Positions 9,085 through 19,729 of a stretch of 31,773 nt of DNA are shown piece by piece. The notes under the pieces were generated by a model. That model was given only the letters and a program-made list of their open reading frames with translations. It was not told the origin of the DNA and ran no database searches. The stretch is taken from positions 943,720-975,492 of the forward strand of contig RDEW01000009.1 of NCBI GenBank assembly GCA_011109175.1. Direction: 5' to 3'. Each line of letters opens with the position of its first letter. Within the stretch, counting starts at the first letter, position 1. The position numbers and the translations under genes are program-made. Source of the stretch: Dicyema japonicum (taxonomy: Eukaryota > Dicyemida > Rhombozoa > Dicyemidae).

Positions 9085-11560
9085 GTTTATTGATTGATTG
9101 ATTTAACCCCAAGACCACCAGGAAAGATAAGTCAAAACTAACTAATTAGGTGATCCCAGCTTCCAACAACATCCGACCTCTCTTTATTTGGTCTTCTGAT
9201 GATTTAACCGCATTCCGGAAGCGTCTTCTCTTCCTTCTGCAAAGGAATTCAATCGGCGTGCACTTTTTTATTACCGACCGAAATTTCTCTGAACCTTTTC
9301 ATTGAGTGGGTTTCCCAGTTTCTTGCAGAAACGTTGGAAACCCTGGCCATTTTCCAACGTTTCCTCATCAGAAGCGAGGTCGCCAATGGGATGTCCATGT
9401 GGTGGATAATTTTCCGTCTGAGGGAGTTCAAACGGTCCACTTTCAAAAAGGGAATCGCAAATCTCCAGGCGGAGCAGGCATATTCAATGGTAGGTACGAT
9501 GACTTGTTGGTAGACCTTGCTGACGCAAGCAACAGGGAGGAAAGGGCTCTTCTTTATCATCGCATTCAAAATGTTCCAATTCCGAAGACCCTTGGCAAGC
9601 ACCTCCTCCACGTGACTCGAGAACGTCAACAGAGAGTCGAAAACTACACCAAGGATCTTCTGAGTCTGCGTAGAAAGGATGGGAATGTTTCCGAGGATAT
9701 CTCAAGCTTACTTTTAAACCTTCTGTCCGTAGTAAATAATGTGAACTGAGACTTGGATGCTGATACACATAACATATTTGGAGATAGCCAGTCACAAATT
9801 CGGTTTAGGTGTGTCTGAACAGTTGCTACAGCCATGGAAGAAGATTTATCTCTTGCAGCGATAATTAGGTCGTCCGCATAGGATAAAAACCCTGGTCATT
9901 GGTAGTAGGTAGGTCATGTAGAAATAGGTTGAAAAGGAGAGGAGATAAAGGGGAGCCTTGCGGGACTCCATTGGGGAGTAATCTTGATTTCGAAGTGGTT
10001 TTGTCAATCCGGACCCTTCGGGGACGTCCAGTTAAGAAGTTTTCCAGCCATAGCTTGATGTTTGGGTGTAAGTTCGAATTAAAAATCTTTTGCGTTAGGA
10101 GTTTCCTCGGAACAGAATCAAAGGCCTTCTGTATGTCGATGGATACTAAGGCCGTAAGTGTGTTTCATGTTGAAGCCATCAGTAATAAACTGGGAGATAG
10201 AACCTAAATGAGTCGTTGTCGAACGGTCTGCCCTGAAACCATGTTGAAACTCTGGTAGATGTCGAAAAGGAGAGATGCATATTAACACAAGCTTTTCCAG
10301 TACTATTGATAAAACACAAGTTATTGAGATGGGGCGGTAAGAAGAGAGAACGTCTTTTGGTTTTCTGGGGTTTAGATTGGTGTAATCAGGGAGTTTTTCC
10401 ATATATTAGGTAGCATATGATAGTTGATAGAGTCGTTGTACAGTCTTGAAAGTATGGCCCGTGCCTGAGGTCAAAAGTGTTGGAGGTGAATAGTGAAAAT
10501 ACCGTCGGGACCACAAGTACGAGTTGGACGTAGCAATTTAATAGCCTCGTCAACATCATGCGGGGTGAAGAAGGTGGAATACGGTTCTTGTTGTGGCCGG
10601 CGCCGTTCAACAAGTGTAGAACAAGAAAAATTCTTATGGCTGATTGATACGGAGTACTTCATAATCTTGTTTGCGAGTTTGCGTGCGGGTTCCGAAGCGT
10701 TGCGGGTAACGGCCTCAGTTCCGCGGTCCTCCTCATTGATAAGGCTATAGATCCTTCTTAGCGTTTTCCCAAATTGTGGCACAAGAGTTTTTGTGACATA
10801 GTCGTCCAACTAGGCGGCTCCATTTGAGTCTGTTGTAAGTTCGAATAAGCTCAGATAAATTGGTATTCAGTGAACGGAGTGTGGAAAAAAAGTCAAGCGG
10901 AAGAACAACACGGTGAACAAATAGGCTTTCTAAGTCTCAACAAAATGGAGTTATGGTCGCTTGAAAAACCATAACAAACATTCCATGAAGTACATCCACC
11001 ATAGAGGGAGAGCAGAGGGACAGGTCTGGGGATGTTTGGACTGTCCCTTCTGCGGGACGGGGTCCTTATGTAGATGTCCAGATCATTAAGGATAGTCAGA
11101 TCATTGAGCAGGGAAAGTATGTATTCGCCATGACTGTCGGCTGATTGAGTCCGGAGCCAGAGTGGATGTTTGGCATTTAGGTTTCCGCATAGTAGCAGAT
11201 CCTTTAGTCCACCCAGGCTCAATAGGTTGGGGATGTATGAAGTAGTACATGACCCCTGAGGCGGGATATAGATATTACACAGTGTAAAATATCTTTTCGA
11301 AGAAAAGGGAACTTCAATAAAAATCTGTTCCAGAATAAGATCCCCTTCGCAGAGAGAAGATACAGAAAGGGTGACATCCGTGAATTTAAGTCCATCCTTG
11401 ACGATAGTCAATAATCCTCCTCCGAGACTTCTTGTTTGGCGAAGTACACAATATCCAGGAAAACAAGGTGTTGGGGACTTTATAGAGAGCTTCGATTCTT
11501 AAATGAAAGCAATGTCCACTTTCAAATGAGATAAGAGGGATCGTAATTTCAGGATCGTTT
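9085..11560 (-). pseudogene. LINE-A, nearly full-length decayed copy (APE endonuclease + RT)
   Basis: This is the best reference copy of the family. On the minus strand: APE-type endonuclease at 11540-10893 (DIAFI-stop-ESKL, RSLGGGLLTIVKDGL, NIYIPP, LCGNLNAKHPLW, SSDHNSILLRL); linker with NRLKWSRLVGRLC near 10830; RT at 10800-9640 with TCGPDGIFTIHLQHF, SYRPISITCVLS, PEFQHGFRADRSTTTHLGS, GVPQGSPLSPLLFNLFLHDLP (near 9960) and YADDLIIAARDKS (catalytic codons 9869-9880). The C-terminal region at 9629-9249 has LAKGLRNWNIL and VYQQVIVPTIEYACSAWRF. The ORF ends GSWDHLIS, followed by a 3' UTR and an (ATCA)n tail at 9085-9105. Stops and frameshifts occur throughout. The motif style fits the Jockey/CR1 superfamily; the exact clade is uncertain. 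Confidence 0.9.
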
Positions 11561-12288
11561 GATTGATTTATATTGTGTAATTAAGTTTTAACGATTTTTC
11601 TATTTTTAATATAATAAAAGTAAATTGGAAAGATAAATTACTGTTGAAGCATAGAAGACATTATCACACTCCATTTGAAAAAAACTCATTGAAAGGGAGA
11701 AGTAGTGGCCTTACGTTTAAAGGCTACCATCAAATGCCAAGATCATTGGGTTGCTCAAATCTTAATAAAGGTAATGACTGGGTAATGTGGGACTCCAGGG
11801 GAAGTCCAGACCCTTCGGTGGAGACCCATGTCATTTCAGCTGTCCCCCAGGTTCACGTGATTAATACAAATTCAATCATTCATATTGAAATTTTAAAGAG
11901 ACTCATATAATGTGGTTGGATGGTTTAAATAAGTGCACTTTTAAGAAAGATGAAATTTCCACTTGAAAATAAAGGATGGTAGAGAAAATTCAATATTTGC
12001 TCATTTCAATTAAAAAATTAATTTGTTATTCTTTCAATATCTCTGAATCTTAAATTAATATGCCTCGTGAAAGTGTTGCACGTGTTAGCAACGTTAGTTT
12101 GATGTTCCTTCTCTTATCTTTGGATCAATGTATGACGATTACTGTCGGCACATAGGAGAATCAATAGTACAGAACAATGATGACACCAGATCAAGTCGGA
12201 ACACATAGATTGAGGGAACTCCGAATCGTGGGAAGAATGTGAATCTCATATTTAGCAAATGTATGTACAGATTCAGAATTGGAATTGA
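11561..12288. other. Intergenic stretch, no supported gene
   Basis: An open frame of 88 codons (11644-11910, plus) shows no similarity I can recognise and no splice pattern like the genes in this window. The rest is AT-rich. The right part (12100-12288) may be further decayed hAT sequence, but I cannot confirm it. Confidence 0.4.
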
Positions 12289-12600
12289 TTATAAGTTTTT
12301 TACAGCTGGAAAGTGAATCACATTTTCATGTGAAAATTGTGGCTTCCATAAACTTAGTTTTGTAATGAAAACATAGATGTCGTCACACAAGTGAGCGATG
12401 TGTTGTAATTTCAAATTAAGATCACTCAAATGTGCCACAGCAAAAGCTGGATCCAAAGACCAGTATCGTTGTTCTGGGAACTTTCGTATATGAGGGCGAG
12501 CAAAAAGTTTATGCGCATGAATGTATTCTGACCACTTAGAACGTTCATACTGCGACCTGTCAATATGACCCCAGTGACAGAAATTCACTGCTTTTTTCTA
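12289..12600 (-). pseudogene. hAT-type transposase fragment
   Basis: The minus strand reads AFAVAHLSDLNLKLQHIAHL, then FITKLSLWKPQFSHENVIHFP. This fits the central region of hAT transposases and their domesticated relatives (ZBED5/GTF2IRD2-like), where 'AFlvDit.hLN.LNlkLQG' is followed by 'aF..KL.lWe.ql...n..HFP'. Only about 100 codons remain. No BED zinc finger, catalytic blocks or dimerisation domain are visible, so it is a dead fragment. Confidence 0.65.
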
Positions 12601-12611
12601 GTATTCACATT

Positions 12612-12907
12612 TTAATGGCAACATTGAATGAAAATGTCGTCGACTGTATAACAATCCATTCTGCGGACGTGCTGCCTGCTAGCAGGCTCGTCCGTCGGTT
12701 TGTTTGATTTGACTTTCCAGGCTGATCCTGAGTGAGTTCCCGTCAATGCAAGGTTGGAGGGTAGTGAAACCATCCTCACAGGTCGCGTCCCAGGCGAGGT
12801 ATCTACAGCTTTCCCATAAGAAAAGAGTTTCCTCGTAGGTCTTTTGTTGTCTAAGAGGAGTCCGAACAGTTCCAACTGAACCGGGAATCCAGTGGTTTCC
12901 AGTCCCC
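12612..12907 (-). pseudogene. LINE-C fragment (endonuclease region)
   Basis: The minus strand shows AINKVIEWGLETTGFPVQLE, then NKRP, and after a frameshift FLWESCRYLAWDATCEDGF. This parallels the [22 protein letters not shown]...[12 protein letters not shown] block of the copy at 17400-17540. The catalytic Asp after KRP is lost. It ends exactly where the second copy of the 1.03-kb repeat begins (12908). Confidence 0.65.
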
Positions 12908-13929
12908 ATTCAATAACTTTGTTTATGGCTTTGTACCTTGGACTCTCTCTAGCGTTCCTCCTGCAAAAAAAGACCGTAAAGATCTTTAGAATCGACCATC
13001 TTTCCGAATCCACTCAGAGGCAGATGTAATCCCTTATTATTGTGGAGTCGTCACCCAATAGCGGCACAAGATAGGTGCATGGGAAGGCTCTGACCCATAC
13101 ATTACTTTCGTTAGTCAATAATATGATGCCAGATGATACTGGTATAGTTACAGTTTATCTCATCATTAGTTTTGAACAATAACTGTTTATCCCAGTCTCG
13201 TTGTTTATCAAATTGAAAAAGATCGGATTATGATAGGCCATCACGACATACCAGTTAGATAATATATTTACCCCCGCTGCCTTCAAGTGAAAGAAACCGG
13301 TGACAAATAATACTTCACAGCCAAGAGTGGACTCTCCCAGAGATCCGACAGTTGCATTTGGTTCTGTGTAAAAGTCGAAAGTGACCCGGACAAAATAAGA
13401 GTATTAAGATGGTAAAGAAGGCATAATGGGCAAATTGCAGAGGACGATTTTCCGATTTTGTTTAAATATGAACGTAAATCTATGTGATGACACAACGCAG
13501 GTGCGCCAAGTTGACACGAGCTTGCAATGGTTTGGAAAACTTCGTTCCCGCCATTATTCGGCGATAGGTGTCCCAGAAGCTTGTTAGTACTAGTACTTTA
13601 AATGGTTTTTATAGATATCCGATTATTAATTGTTTTCTGGCGTGATTTGGATGGTTCGTAGAATCTGAATTTGATCACAGAGGGTGAAATAAATCTCTTT
13701 TTGTTAATATTTATTTTAATAACACCGGGAACACCGAGAAAGAAAGACAAAAGAGTCAAACAGTTAGGTGATCCCAATCCTCGCAATCAATTGTGCCATT
13801 CGACGTCTGTGATCTTCCATTAATCCCACTACTTTCCGGAAGCGTCTTCTCTCGGTTTTGCAGAGGAATCCGATCGGGGAATTTCTTATCCAATCGGATT
13901 TCTCTTGCCATGGAAAGGATCAGACGAAG
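12908..13929. repeat. 1.03-kb direct repeat, copy 2
   Basis: Same sequence and orientation as 5911-6948. Small differences include a deletion near 13243, where the other copy has about 10 extra bases, and one near 13645 that removes the GAGAGAGCTCAGTC stretch present in copy 1. Here the right border continues without a break into the LINE-A C-terminal ORF, so this copy shows the natural context of the right end. Confidence 0.85.
13283..13560 (-). pseudogene. LINE C-terminal fragment with Cys/His cluster, second copy
   Basis: The minus strand reads CHHIDLRSYLNKIGKSSSAI then CPLC, nearly identical to 6154-6560, in the second copy of the 1.03-kb repeat. It differs from copy 1 by single-base indels that change which frame stays open. 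Confidence 0.5.
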
Positions 13930-14290
13930 CGGGTTTCCATCTTCTTCACAGATGCGAAGAAATCCGGAACCACGACTACGGATCTTAGCTTCCATGAGTA
14001 GTGGGTCGACTATTGATCCATTACGTGGGCAAAACATACTGATGGTTTTCTGGTGTATTGAGTTGACTCTGTGAACCATAGTCTCGGATAGCGAGAATCT
14101 CCATGCAACGGAAACATACTCAACAACTGGCTCGATTGTTTGTTGGTAGAGGGTAGAAACAGATAAGTCCATATTCCTCGGGGTCCTCCGGACAAGGGCG
14201 CGTAAAACGTTAATTTTCTGGAGGCCCCTGGTAATCATGTCTTTTACGTGGGAGTTGTTAATAGAAAGCCAAAAGCAATGATCTAATAAT
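13700..14290 (-). pseudogene. LINE-A 3' end (C-terminal region and 3' UTR)
   Basis: A 160-codon open frame on the minus strand (14238-13756) gives MITRGLQKINVLRALVRRTP, STLYQQTIEPVVEYVSVAWRF, FLRICEEDGNPLRLILSMAR and REIRLDKKF, ending CEDWDHLTV-stop. It aligns with the C-terminal part of the copy at 9629-9249. The 3' UTR carries the shared TGGGATCACCTAA and GGTGTTCCCGGTGTT blocks and ends A/T-rich near 13705. The copy is 5'-truncated at about 14240-14290. It is the least damaged C-terminus of this family in the window. Confidence 0.85.
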
Positions 14291-14409
14291 AATTAATATT
14301 TTAAGTTATAATTTTCTGATTAAATAAATAATATTCTTATATTTATGCTGGCGAACCAAAAATATTAAAATAATAAATAAAACGTTATTATTTGTCCTTG
14401 TGTCTCTCT

Positions 14410-15547
14410 ATGGTTGAACCAGATTCTTCTCTTAACGAGTCCGCTCACATATACGCAAATTTGGGAAGTTCTGTAAAACGACGAGTGAGGGCCCTTAAGG
14501 CTTTGATGAACGATGATGTTTCGTTGAGGATTAAAAGAGACAAAGAGATTTTCGAAATTATCAAAAAATACGAATCTGAGCAGAATTCTATTTTCGTAAA
14601 GGTATCTTTAAACTAATTTTTTAGAGACGTCAAATAGTCGAAGGAAGCTATGAACCAACTGAGGAAGAGAGCAAATGGACTAACTCCTTTGATTCATTAG
14701 AAGTTCCCAGAAACGGAAATTCCAATGAAGACAACAGTAAAGGAATTCCCGGGTTTTGGCTCTCAGTTTTAAAGAACAGTGAGATATTCGACTTTTTAAC
14801 GGTAATCTGGCTCTTCTGATGAATAGGAGAAGGACGAGAAGGCTCTAGAGAGTCTGGTGGACATTCAAGTGGTCTCTGAGGACCTCGAGGAAAATCTGGC
14901 AGTATGTGAACATGTAACTCTAGCATTGGTCCATCAACTTCAAATTTTCACCAAACGATTTCTTTACCAATGAGAAACTTACTCTTTCTGTGGTGGACAG
15001 GTTCAACACAGGCGAAGGAGACGAGAGGCTTGGTTACGAAGGTCGGCAGTCGTACAAAATGAAGGGGTTGGGTGGTCCCTGATTTTAGGTGCCCGATAGA
15101 CTGGAAGCCTGGGATGAATTTGACAGAGAAAAGAGTTCAAGTGACTCAGAAACGAAGAAATAAGCAGTCGATAACAACGACGAAGATCAAGCCGGCATAT
15201 TCAATCTTCAAAATCTTCAATCCTTCCCTATGTAGTATTACGTTAACTATTTAGTGTATGGACATGATTCTGATACGGTGGAGGACCCAAAGGTAGTGAG
15301 GGTAATGAGTTTAGGGTACTGATGATAGAATGACGTTTGATGATGCTTTGGAGTTGTGTAATACTTTGATGGATTATGTGGTTCCACAGGCTGTGATGTA
15401 TTTTTTGAAACAAAATATGGTTGAGGTTGTTTTTTGTGTATAATTCAGGAATTTGAGGATGATGATTGTGAGGAGAGTTCGAGGTTTCACTCGGATGATT
15501 ATTGTGAAGAGAGTTCGAGGATTCACTCTGATGGTGAGTCCGATTAA
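14410..15547 (+). CDS. NAP1L: NAP1-like nucleosome assembly protein, complete, 8 exons
   Basis: Histone H2A-H2B chaperone of the NAP family. The spliced product is 325 aa (978 nt of coding sequence including stop). Conserved blocks in order: KRRVRALKALMNDD, then IVEGSYEPTEEESKW, KGIPGFWLSVLKNSEIF, SPNDFFTNEKLTLS, KGCPIDWKPGMNLT, SIFKIFNPS, then DALELCNTLMDYVVPQAVMYF, the nuclear-export/core end of the family. A short acidic tail EFEDDDCEESS..., repeated once, closes the protein. Introns: 14602-14624 (23 nt), 14802-14826 (25), 14902-14923 (22), 15067-15088 (22), 15232-15254 (23), 15293-15314 (22) and 15426-15448 (23), all GT..AG. The start is the ATG at 14410; no in-frame ATG lies closer to the NAP domain. 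It is a little shorter than vertebrate NAP1L1 because the N-terminus and acidic tail are reduced. It looks functional. Confidence 0.95.
15449..15547 (+). repeat. Internal repeat encoding the NAP1 acidic tail
   Basis: The last exon encodes two near-copies of a 12-13 residue unit, DDDCEESSRFHS and DDYCEESSRIHS. It comes from a 36-39 bp direct repeat (GAGAGTTCGAGG in both). The tail binds histones in this family, so copy-number change here could tune charge. Confidence 0.7.
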
Positions 15548-16439
15548 TTTTTCTTTCATTTTTGTTAGAGATTTGTTTTCTATTACTTTTAATTTGTGAT
15601 TGGAGTATTTTGAGGATATTAGTTTTAGGTTTACCCCACGTTATTAACTCGGAATCATGTAGATTATCATTTTATCTAATTTTGATAATTTTAAGTTTTT
15701 AGGGTTTACCACAATTCATGTTTTTTTATAATGGTCTTCCCACGTTTATATTATATTTTTTTTGCTATGCACCATTATCATGAAAAGCTTTTATAACCAT
15801 TATAAAATTTGCGATTTTGTGGACACAACTGGACTTCACTTCTGTTTGGGTCATAATTTGCACAAATTAAGGGACAACTAAAACAAATAAAGAACTTGGT
15901 TAAATACAAAAAAGTTAGGAGGGAAGACAATAAAAGTCTTTGTGGAGATGAAAACATTAAATGTGCTACACAAACTTAGGGGGTTTGTGTCAAATGTTTT
16001 TTAGAATTGTTTTAAACTTAAAAATATATTTTTTTTTAATTCTAAACAACAAAATTAATTTATAAAATGGCTGATTTCTCTGACAATAGCCATCCAGTCT
16101 ACGTATATCGTTGGTGATCCTCATTGAATCTAGATCAGTTGGTTTATGTCGAATCCGATATTCATTTGCATTGAATAGTGCAGGAAATTGATAGTAAAGA
16201 TAATTCAGATATTTTGAGGTTTTATTTACACTTATTGGTTTTTAAGAAATCTTTATATTCCACTAGTAAACTGAGTTTTTGTAATTTTATTGATTTTTAA
16301 TCCTGTCAATTACATGCACATATATTTATGTTTAATAAATCAATTTACATAATTTGATCCCTCCTCAATGAATTGAAGGCATTGCAGATGTCCAGCTTGA
16401 CCCCAATGTGTGGGTTTTGTTCGTCATTCTGTCCAAAAA
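15548..16439. other. AT-rich intergenic region
   Basis: About 890 nt, very AT-rich, downstream of NAP1. An AATAAA occurs near 15887, which is far from the NAP1 stop. A small ATG-started frame at 16067 (MADFSDNSHPVYVY) is followed by splice-like GT..AG pieces, but I could not extend it into a convincing gene. Nothing else is supported. Confidence 0.4.
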
Positions 16440-17856
16440 AACACCTCGCAGCATGCACTGCCGCCTCGCATCCGTTCCTTACACCAACCCCCAGTTGAAG
16501 GGGGGAAAATTCTTCAGATATTTCATCAACGTGGTCGAGTCTTTCAACTCGGTATTACCTGGAATTACTGTCGTACCCAAGGAGCGGACATACTTTCTTG
16601 GGTGCCCACTTGACGAAAAGGAACTGCGGAGCCATCTACAAACAAAAGAGGATGAACTCTCCAGAGTCACGGATAAACTTTCCTTACTCGATGGTCATAC
16701 AGCATTTTTCCTTTTGAAGAATAGCATCGGCTTGCCCAAACTCCTATATGCTCTCCGATGTTCTCCCTGCTTCAAACATCGTGACATCCTCCTGTCACTG
16801 GATAGGACATTGAGAAAATCGGCTGAATTACTTCTAAACATCCAGTTTGATGCGCCGAGTTGGAACCAATGCAAGCTTCCTACACGCCTCGGTGGAACGG
16901 GTCTCAGGTCGGCGCTGGAGATCGCCTATCCAGCATATGTGTCATCGCTCTCAAGTGGAAGCCTTTTGGTCCAAGAAATCCTACGTATTACAACCGGACT
17001 CTCTTGGGAAAAAGTCTTCGACGAAGCTCGTTGCGAATGGTGTGAAACTGGTTTGGATATGCCGAACGATCCTTCGAGGCAACGTGACTGGGATGATATT
17101 TACTCCAAGAATATCTTCGACGTGCTAAAGTCTGAGGCCAACCAGCATCGTCTTGCATGCCTCGTGTCCGCCGCCAACCATGGAGCGGAGCGTGGCTGGA
17201 TGCACTCCCGTCTTCCTCCCTGGGGACCCTATTGGACGATGACTGTATTCGGATTGGAATCGCACAACGCCTGGGAGCTGATGTTTGCGTCGAACACCAA
17301 TGTCGCTGTGGAGGGATCGTCGATGCCAAAGGGCTGCACCCGCTCTCGTGCAAAAGGAGTGCGGGCAGAGCACCCCGCCATGCTGCTATGAACAACATTG
17401 TCTTGCGAGCTCTTGAAGCGGCAGGCTTCCCGGCAGTATTGGAACCTGTGGGATTGGACCGCGGAGATGGGAAAAGACCGGATGGGTTAACTGTCTTTCC
17501 GTTCACTGAGGGAAAATCGCTCGTATGGGACTGCACTGTTGTGGATTTCTTTCTCGAACTCGATGATGCTCAGCTCGGCGCAGTCTGCTGGATCGGCAGC
17601 CGATCTGGCCGAAAAAATCAAGATTAAAAAATATGGCGAAATTGGAGACCGCTACCGTTTTGTACCGATAGCAATCGAGACGTCTGGTGCGGCTGGAAGT
17701 ATTACAGCCTCTTTCCTAAAGGAAATCGGGGGAAAATTGGCCCACCGCAAGAAAGACGTGCGGGAAGCGGTCTGGCTGAAGCAAAGAATTGGTATCGCTG
17801 TTATTCGCGGAAACGCTTACTCCGTGATGTCAGCAGCCGCTCTCCCTCATAGTTAA
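16440..17856 (+). pseudogene. LINE-C copy, 5'-truncated, with probable restriction-like endonuclease
   Basis: The plus strand encodes the C-terminal two-thirds of a non-LTR retrotransposon protein: YFLGCPLDEKELRSHLQTK, AFFLLKNSIGLPKLLYALR, RLGGTGLRSALEIAYPAYVS, then after a frameshift near 17210 [21 protein letters not shown] Cys/His cluster [17 protein letters not shown] spans codons 17301-17351. Next come [20 protein letters not shown], then DG (Asp codon 17481), LVWD (Asp codon 17529), [21 protein letters not shown] and ETSGAAG after a second frameshift near 17590. It ends AVIRGNAYSVMS. The order Cys/His cluster, RPD-x15-D, K..KY fits the restriction-like endonuclease of R2-type elements. 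The family match is from memory; the endonuclease assignment is inference. Confidence 0.8.
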
Positions 17857-18139
17857 TAAATAATATTTTATTGTTAATAAATTTTGTTCATTTACATAAT
17901 TAAACATCTTCACAAAACTAAAAATACAATAATATTTTTATTTTCTCCATAAAAGTTGTTAAATCAAGAACAAGACAGAGAGAAAAACTTATTAAAATTT
18001 AGTAATTCTGGGGAAGTTGACTTGAAGTCATTATTTTTTAAAACAACAATTTTTAAGTGAAAAATCATTACTCAACGGTTTGCTGGAAGACAATTGGTAG
18101 GTTTCCTTATCTTCCTTATAATTGAATAAATTTACTCTT
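17857..18139. other. AT-rich spacer between two LINE-C copies
   Basis: About 280 nt of AT-rich DNA lying between the 3' ends of two convergent LINE-C copies. It presumably holds their 3' UTRs or flanks. I see no gene. Confidence 0.4.
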
Positions 18140-19729
18140 TTATTTAAAACTGCCATCCAAAGTGGACCCCTCCGACATCATAGACGTTGCGTTGCCTCTC
18201 ACGACTGCAACAGAGATCAACTGGACTAGCCACCGTGTCTCACGTGCTTCGTGGCTTTTTAGTGTAGCTATTCGTCCAAGTTTCTTTAGGAAGTGAAGCG
18301 ATTTTCCACCTCCAGTTGTCTCGACCACTATCGGATAAAACGCGAATCGGTCGCGTAGCGCTTCGATTTTTTCTCCTTTGTCCTCATCGTTTTTTCCGCG
18401 GAATGCAGTGTGTCTACCGCGCTCCCGACAATGTTGGACGGGCAAAGCGTGTCGACACAAATAGCGTCCCAGACCAAAGGTTTCCCCTCTTCGAATGGCT
18501 ACCGCGCTCCCGACAATGTTGGACGGGCAAAGCGTGTCGACACAAATAGCGTCCCAGACCAAAGGTTTCCCCTCTTCGAATGGGAAAATTGTGATCCCTT
18601 CAAGACGTTTTCCGTCTCCTCTGTCCAGGCCAACAGGTCCTAGTATGGCTGGGTATCCCGCAGAATCCAGGGCTCGCTTGACAATTCCGTTGATAGCCTT
18701 GTGTCTTGGGAATCGTCCTGCACTTCTTCTACAAGAGAGGGCATGCAGTCCATAACAAACGACGGTTGCGCCACATCGGCATTTGTGGGTCCGGCAAATC
18801 TCCAGTCCAAGTCTGGTGGAGATGACGATGCGAACAGTATCGTCGTCAAGGTGGGTCCCGACACTGCCAACAGGGAGTGCATTGATCCATGCGCAACTCG
18901 ATTCGCATCTTCCAGTGACTAGACAGGCACGTCTGTGTTGGTTTGATTGGTTCAGAATCCTCTCATATTTATCCTCGCAGATGATCCTGTAACGATCTTT
19001 CTGCTCAGGCATCATCCCCTTCAAATGCTCCATCTCTGTGATTTCAGATGATTCTGTTTGGAGTTGGAGAATCATCGTGATCAGCAGTCGGCTAGAGCCC
19101 AAAGAGGATAGATAAGCAGGACAAGCCAGATTTTTCGTTGAAGGGATTCCCAGTCCGTCCAGGCTAACGGGTAGGGTCGCTTGGTCCCACCCTCGGTCGT
19201 CAAATTTCACATTTGTGATACGTTCAATGGTGGTACGGAAGAGGGAATCGATAGCATCGAGCTGTTGCATTTTCAGGTAGCAGGATGCCCCCCGAAGAAC
19301 ATAGTTGTTTCTGTGCTGATAAGGTGTTTCTCAGAAGGAATAGGGAGGTGTGTATGTCCAGCATCTCCAGACGTCTGAATGTTGTTTTTAGTTGATGTTC
19401 TTTTGTTCTTAGAGTGTTACTGATTCCAGCATCAGTAAGATGGCATCCAAGTATTTCCAGTTGTTCTGATTTGGTTTCTGTGGCTTTCGGAATGATCTGT
19501 CTGAACATACCAAAGATCAAATCCCATTCAGACTGTGGAAATCCAAAATTGGTTACTTCACACTTATTGGTGTTTAGAGTTAGACTGGGATTCAAATTGT
19601 ACTATCGAACTTTTCAAACAATCTAGTACATTCTTCGGATGGCCGCCCATAGTGCAATCATCCAAATACTATACTCTCAGAGGAGTGGAGCAGTATCCTG
19701 TGATACGGGCAATTCCCAGGCTGAACAAG
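18140..19729 (-). pseudogene. LINE-C copy with YLDD reverse transcriptase end and intact 376-codon C-terminal frame
   Basis: On the minus strand the copy starts within the RT, with SLFSLGIARITGYC and, after a stop, YLDDCTMGG (catalytic YLDD codons at 19657-19668). NPSLTLNTNKCEVTNFG and LEILGCHLTDAGISNTLRTK follow. After a break comes an uninterrupted 376-codon frame: [94 protein letters not shown] and AVVRGNATSMMSEG. The catalytic PD of the endonuclease motif is replaced by LE (KRLEG), and an 85-bp duplication disrupts the following region. The 5' truncation point (19729/19730) is exactly where the duplicated spectraplakin 3' flank begins. Confidence 0.8.
18414..18583. repeat. 85-bp tandem duplication inside LINE-C
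   Basis: Two perfect or near-perfect copies of an 85-bp unit (18414-18498 and 18499-18583), starting CTACCGCGCTCCCGAC and ending CTTCGAATGG. The length is not a multiple of three, so the second copy is read in another frame. It interrupts the endonuclease region after the LVWD block. Confidence 0.95.

Noticed and set aside
11644-11910. 88-codon open frame on the plus strand
   Set aside because: No recognisable similarity, no splice pattern like the host genes, surrounded by dead transposons.
16067-16300. Small gene starting MADFSDNSHPVYVY
   Set aside because: Splice-like borders can be drawn but no continuous, recognisable protein results, and a LINE copy begins soon after.
16479-17536. Antisense open frames of up to 182 codons opposite LINE-C
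   Set aside because: They are shadows of the sense frame, which carries all the recognisable motifs.
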